From NCBI GenBank assembly GCA_030425825.1, contig JAUHZY010000001.1, forward strand, positions 1,606,834-1,662,365: 55,532 nucleotides of DNA, written 5' to 3'. A program made the translations under genes and the position numbers. The notes under the pieces were generated by a model. That model worked only from the letters and a program-made list of their open reading frames with translations. It searched no databases and was not told the DNA's origin. This stretch comes from Alphaproteobacteria bacterium (GTDB lineage Bacteria > Pseudomonadota > Alphaproteobacteria > JAUHZY01). Below, piece after piece: positions 54,251 through 55,532 of the stretch. How positions within the stretch are numbered: position 1 is the first letter of the stretch; every line of letters starts with the position of its first letter.

Positions 54251-55532
54251 TTAATTCCTTACCTCTATCACGACCCAATCTGTTTCATCTTTTTTGACGT
54301 TTACTTTAGAGCCAAATTTTTCAAATATCTTTGTCGGCGTTGTTTCTGGCATTTTAAAATCCCAAGAGAACTTACCGTCATTCAAATGAACTTTTTGTAC
54401 GTATCCACCAAACTTATTTGCAAAAAGAGATATACGATGAATATCGTCTAGCGTTGATAAGGCAGGGCTTCTTGTTTGTGAAAACTCTGTTATCTGAGAG
54501 AAGTTCTCATTTATTTTCTTTGTATCAATTGACTGAATCTTAATTGTTTTAGGAGGTTGAACATCAGGAATCATTAAAGATGCTATGACCATGCTGATAC
54601 CCAACATCATAAAAAATACCCCTGTTATTGCAGCGATAGATAATGCTTTTGGAAGTTGGTCGAGTTTTGAAAAAATACCTCCATCTAGTTGGGTGGGTGA
54701 AGGATTAAAAGAAGGTTCTTCTGGGAAGGTTTCTTCCGTCATTTCGCTGTATGGTTCTTCAAAATGCTCTTCAACAGATTCCATCTCTGGTTCTGTTTCA
54801 AGGGCTGTGTTTTCATGATTCTCTTTCTCAATTTCTTCGAAGCTATTGGCATCATATTGTTGCCATAGTCCTCCTTCCATCTGGTCAACTTGAACAAAGT
54901 TCAAACCTTCATTTGATTCAACAAATTGATCCAATTTATCAAGAGGGATAATAGCATGTGCAAAGTCACCAACGGTTTTGATAATAATCAGATAAGATGA
55001 CTCGAAAGATAGGATATATGCGCCATTACCTTCATGATTTTGCATATTAGGTAGGGATGCTGTTAGTTGTGTTTTGCAATGTGCATGCTGGAAGAACTCT
55101 TCTTTTGCAGCAATGAGATACACATGTTCATCATCAAAACTGGTTATCATGCGTACATTTTCAGTACCTAGAGTTTCTTTTGCAAACATATATGCCAAAT
55201 GTTCTGGCGGAACATTATGGTCAAAGTCGATTGCTTTTACCAAAAGATCTGTTGGTGTAAATTCCTGAATATCATCTTGTGCAGCGGTCGTTTCAGTATT
55301 GCTATCAGCTTCTTCAGGTGTTTCTTCTGATACTTCGTTTGCCTCATCATCTGAAGACTCAATTTCGTCTTGACGCTCCTCTGAAAACTCTTCAGCATTT
55401 TCTGCTTCTGCTTCTGCTTCTGCTTCTGCTTCTGCTTCTGCTTCTGCTTCTGCTTCTGCTTCTGCTTCTGCTTCTGCTTCTGCTTCTGCTTCTGCTTCTG
55501 CTTCTGCTTCTGCTTCTGCTTCTGCTTCTGCT
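54251..55532 (-). CDS. Bitopic membrane protein with N-terminal Glu-Ala repeat, GspL/PilO-like (5' partial)
   Basis: Not recognised with confidence. The frame has no stop to the window edge, so the start lies outside; a TTG at 55243 is inside the frame and has no support as a start. In order: at least 44 residues of alternating Glu-Ala, an acidic stretch, a cytoplasmic domain of about 120 residues (from LLVKAIDFDHN to VQVDQ), a second acidic linker, one membrane helix (LSIAAITGVFFMMLGISMVIASLM), and a 100-residue periplasmic domain with helix-strand-strand repeats. The layout matches GspL, BfpC/TcpD or IncI PilO proteins. Its stop is 1 bp before the GspM/PilO-like gene. Confidence 0.55.
   Translation of the reverse strand, partial: AEAEAEAEAEAEAEAEAEAEAEAEAEAEAEAEAEAEAEAEAEAENAEEFSEERQDEIESSDDEANEVSEETPEEADSNTETTAAQDDIQEFTPTDLLVKAIDFDHNVPPEHLAYMFAKETLGTENVRMITSFDDEHVYLIAAKEEFFQHAHCKTQLTASLPNMQNHEGNGAYILSFESSYLIIIKTVGDFAHAIIPLDKLDQFVESNEGLNFVQVDQMEGGLWQQYDANSFEEIEKENHENTALETEPEMESVEEHFEEPYSEMTEETFPEEPSFNPSPTQLDGGIFSKLDQLPKALSIAAITGVFFMMLGISMVIASLMIPDVQPPKTIKIQSIDTKKINENFSQITEFSQTRSPALSTLDDIHRISLFANKFGGYVQKVHLNDGKFSWDFKMPETTPTKIFEKFGSKVNVKKDETDWVVIEVRN
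55401..55532. repeat. Perfect hexanucleotide tandem repeat, (TCTGCT)22, running off the window
   Basis: Twenty-two uninterrupted copies of TCTGCT fill the last 132 bases. On the minus strand they lie in frame and encode alternating Ala and Glu (GCA GAA) near the N-terminus of the GspL/PilO-like protein. Because the unit is 6 bp, gain or loss of copies changes linker length without a frameshift. The array continues past the edge, so the true copy number is unknown; short reads could not span it, and the window may end here for that reason. Confidence 0.95.

Noticed and set aside
55243-55243. TTG as the start of the last minus-strand gene
   Set aside because: The frame is open upstream through an acidic region and the Glu-Ala repeat to the edge, and there is no ribosome-binding site at the TTG. 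The gene is treated as 5' partial.
55401-55532. CRISPR array or other spaced repeat
   Set aside because: The units are contiguous 6-mers without spacers, so it is a microsatellite.
1-55532. tRNA, rRNA or small RNA genes
   Set aside because: No gap is longer than about 155 bp, and none contains a cloverleaf pattern or conserved RNA motif that I could recognise.

Overview
The window is 55.5 kb of chromosome from a low-GC (about 40 %) alphaproteobacterium. The evidence is gene content and order: separate ATP synthase b' and b genes, carA divergent from yqeY, the blocks tsaB-rimI-fur-olsB-olsA-miaB-phoH-ybeY-corC, gpmI-envC-ctpA-polysaccharide deacetylase-rppH and argS-SPOR-nagZ-tatABC-serS-surE, a Fur protein lacking the usual zinc cysteines, and a two-gene ornithine-lipid pathway. 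Chemotaxis and flagellar export genes suggest a motile cell, and cytochrome c maturation genes suggest respiration. The order or genus cannot be fixed from the sequence; a deep-branching, gene-dense lineage fits best.

Layout. 1-1012 (+): ATP synthase b' (cut by the left edge) and b. 1004-11478 (-): maeB, then the chemotaxis run cheA-cheW-cheB-cheR, then dapF, mtaB and ftsY. 11593-18727 (+): tsaB, rimI, fur, ornithine-lipid genes olsB-olsA, miaB, phoH, ybeY, corC. 18724-19350 (-): a family 5 uracil-DNA glycosylase. 19434-26574 (+): recA, ubiG, gpmI, envC, ctpA, divergent polysaccharide deacetylase, rppH. 26571-29004 (-): tsaC, fliO, fliP, a DUF192 lipoprotein. 29046-29681 (+): orphan ParA. 29678-32116 (-): carA, lipB, DUF177. 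32230-42295 (+): yqeY, a FlhG/MinD-like ATPase, argS, a SPOR protein, nagZ, tatA, tatB, tatC, serS, surE, ppiD. 42292-47993 (-): ccmF, ccmG, parE, an adenosine-kinase-like PfkB protein, a YciI protein. 48153-53746 (+): a three-gene type IV secretion (T4SS) operon. 53752-55532 (-): two membrane proteins resembling GspL/GspM or PilO/PilP assembly-platform pairs; the first is cut by the right edge inside a perfect 22-copy hexanucleotide repeat.

The genome is very tightly packed. No intergenic stretch exceeds about 155 bp. Many same-strand neighbours share ATGA, TTGA or TAATG junctions, and four of six convergent gene pairs interlock their stop codons in a 4-bp overlap.

The most unusual part is the right end. 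A lone virB10-virB11-virD4 operon sits behind a good sigma70-type promoter, with no virB4, virB6, virB8 or virB9 in view. Its VirB10 is a predicted lipoprotein with an ASH-like beta domain in place of the usual bitopic membrane anchor. Its VirD4 coupling ATPase carries a C-terminal domain of about 200 residues that aligns by eye with the DnaQ/Pol III epsilon exonuclease fold but has lost the catalytic acidic residues. This looks like a specialised secretion module and is the best candidate here for an undescribed system. Domain calls were made by eye from sequence patterns, without database searches.
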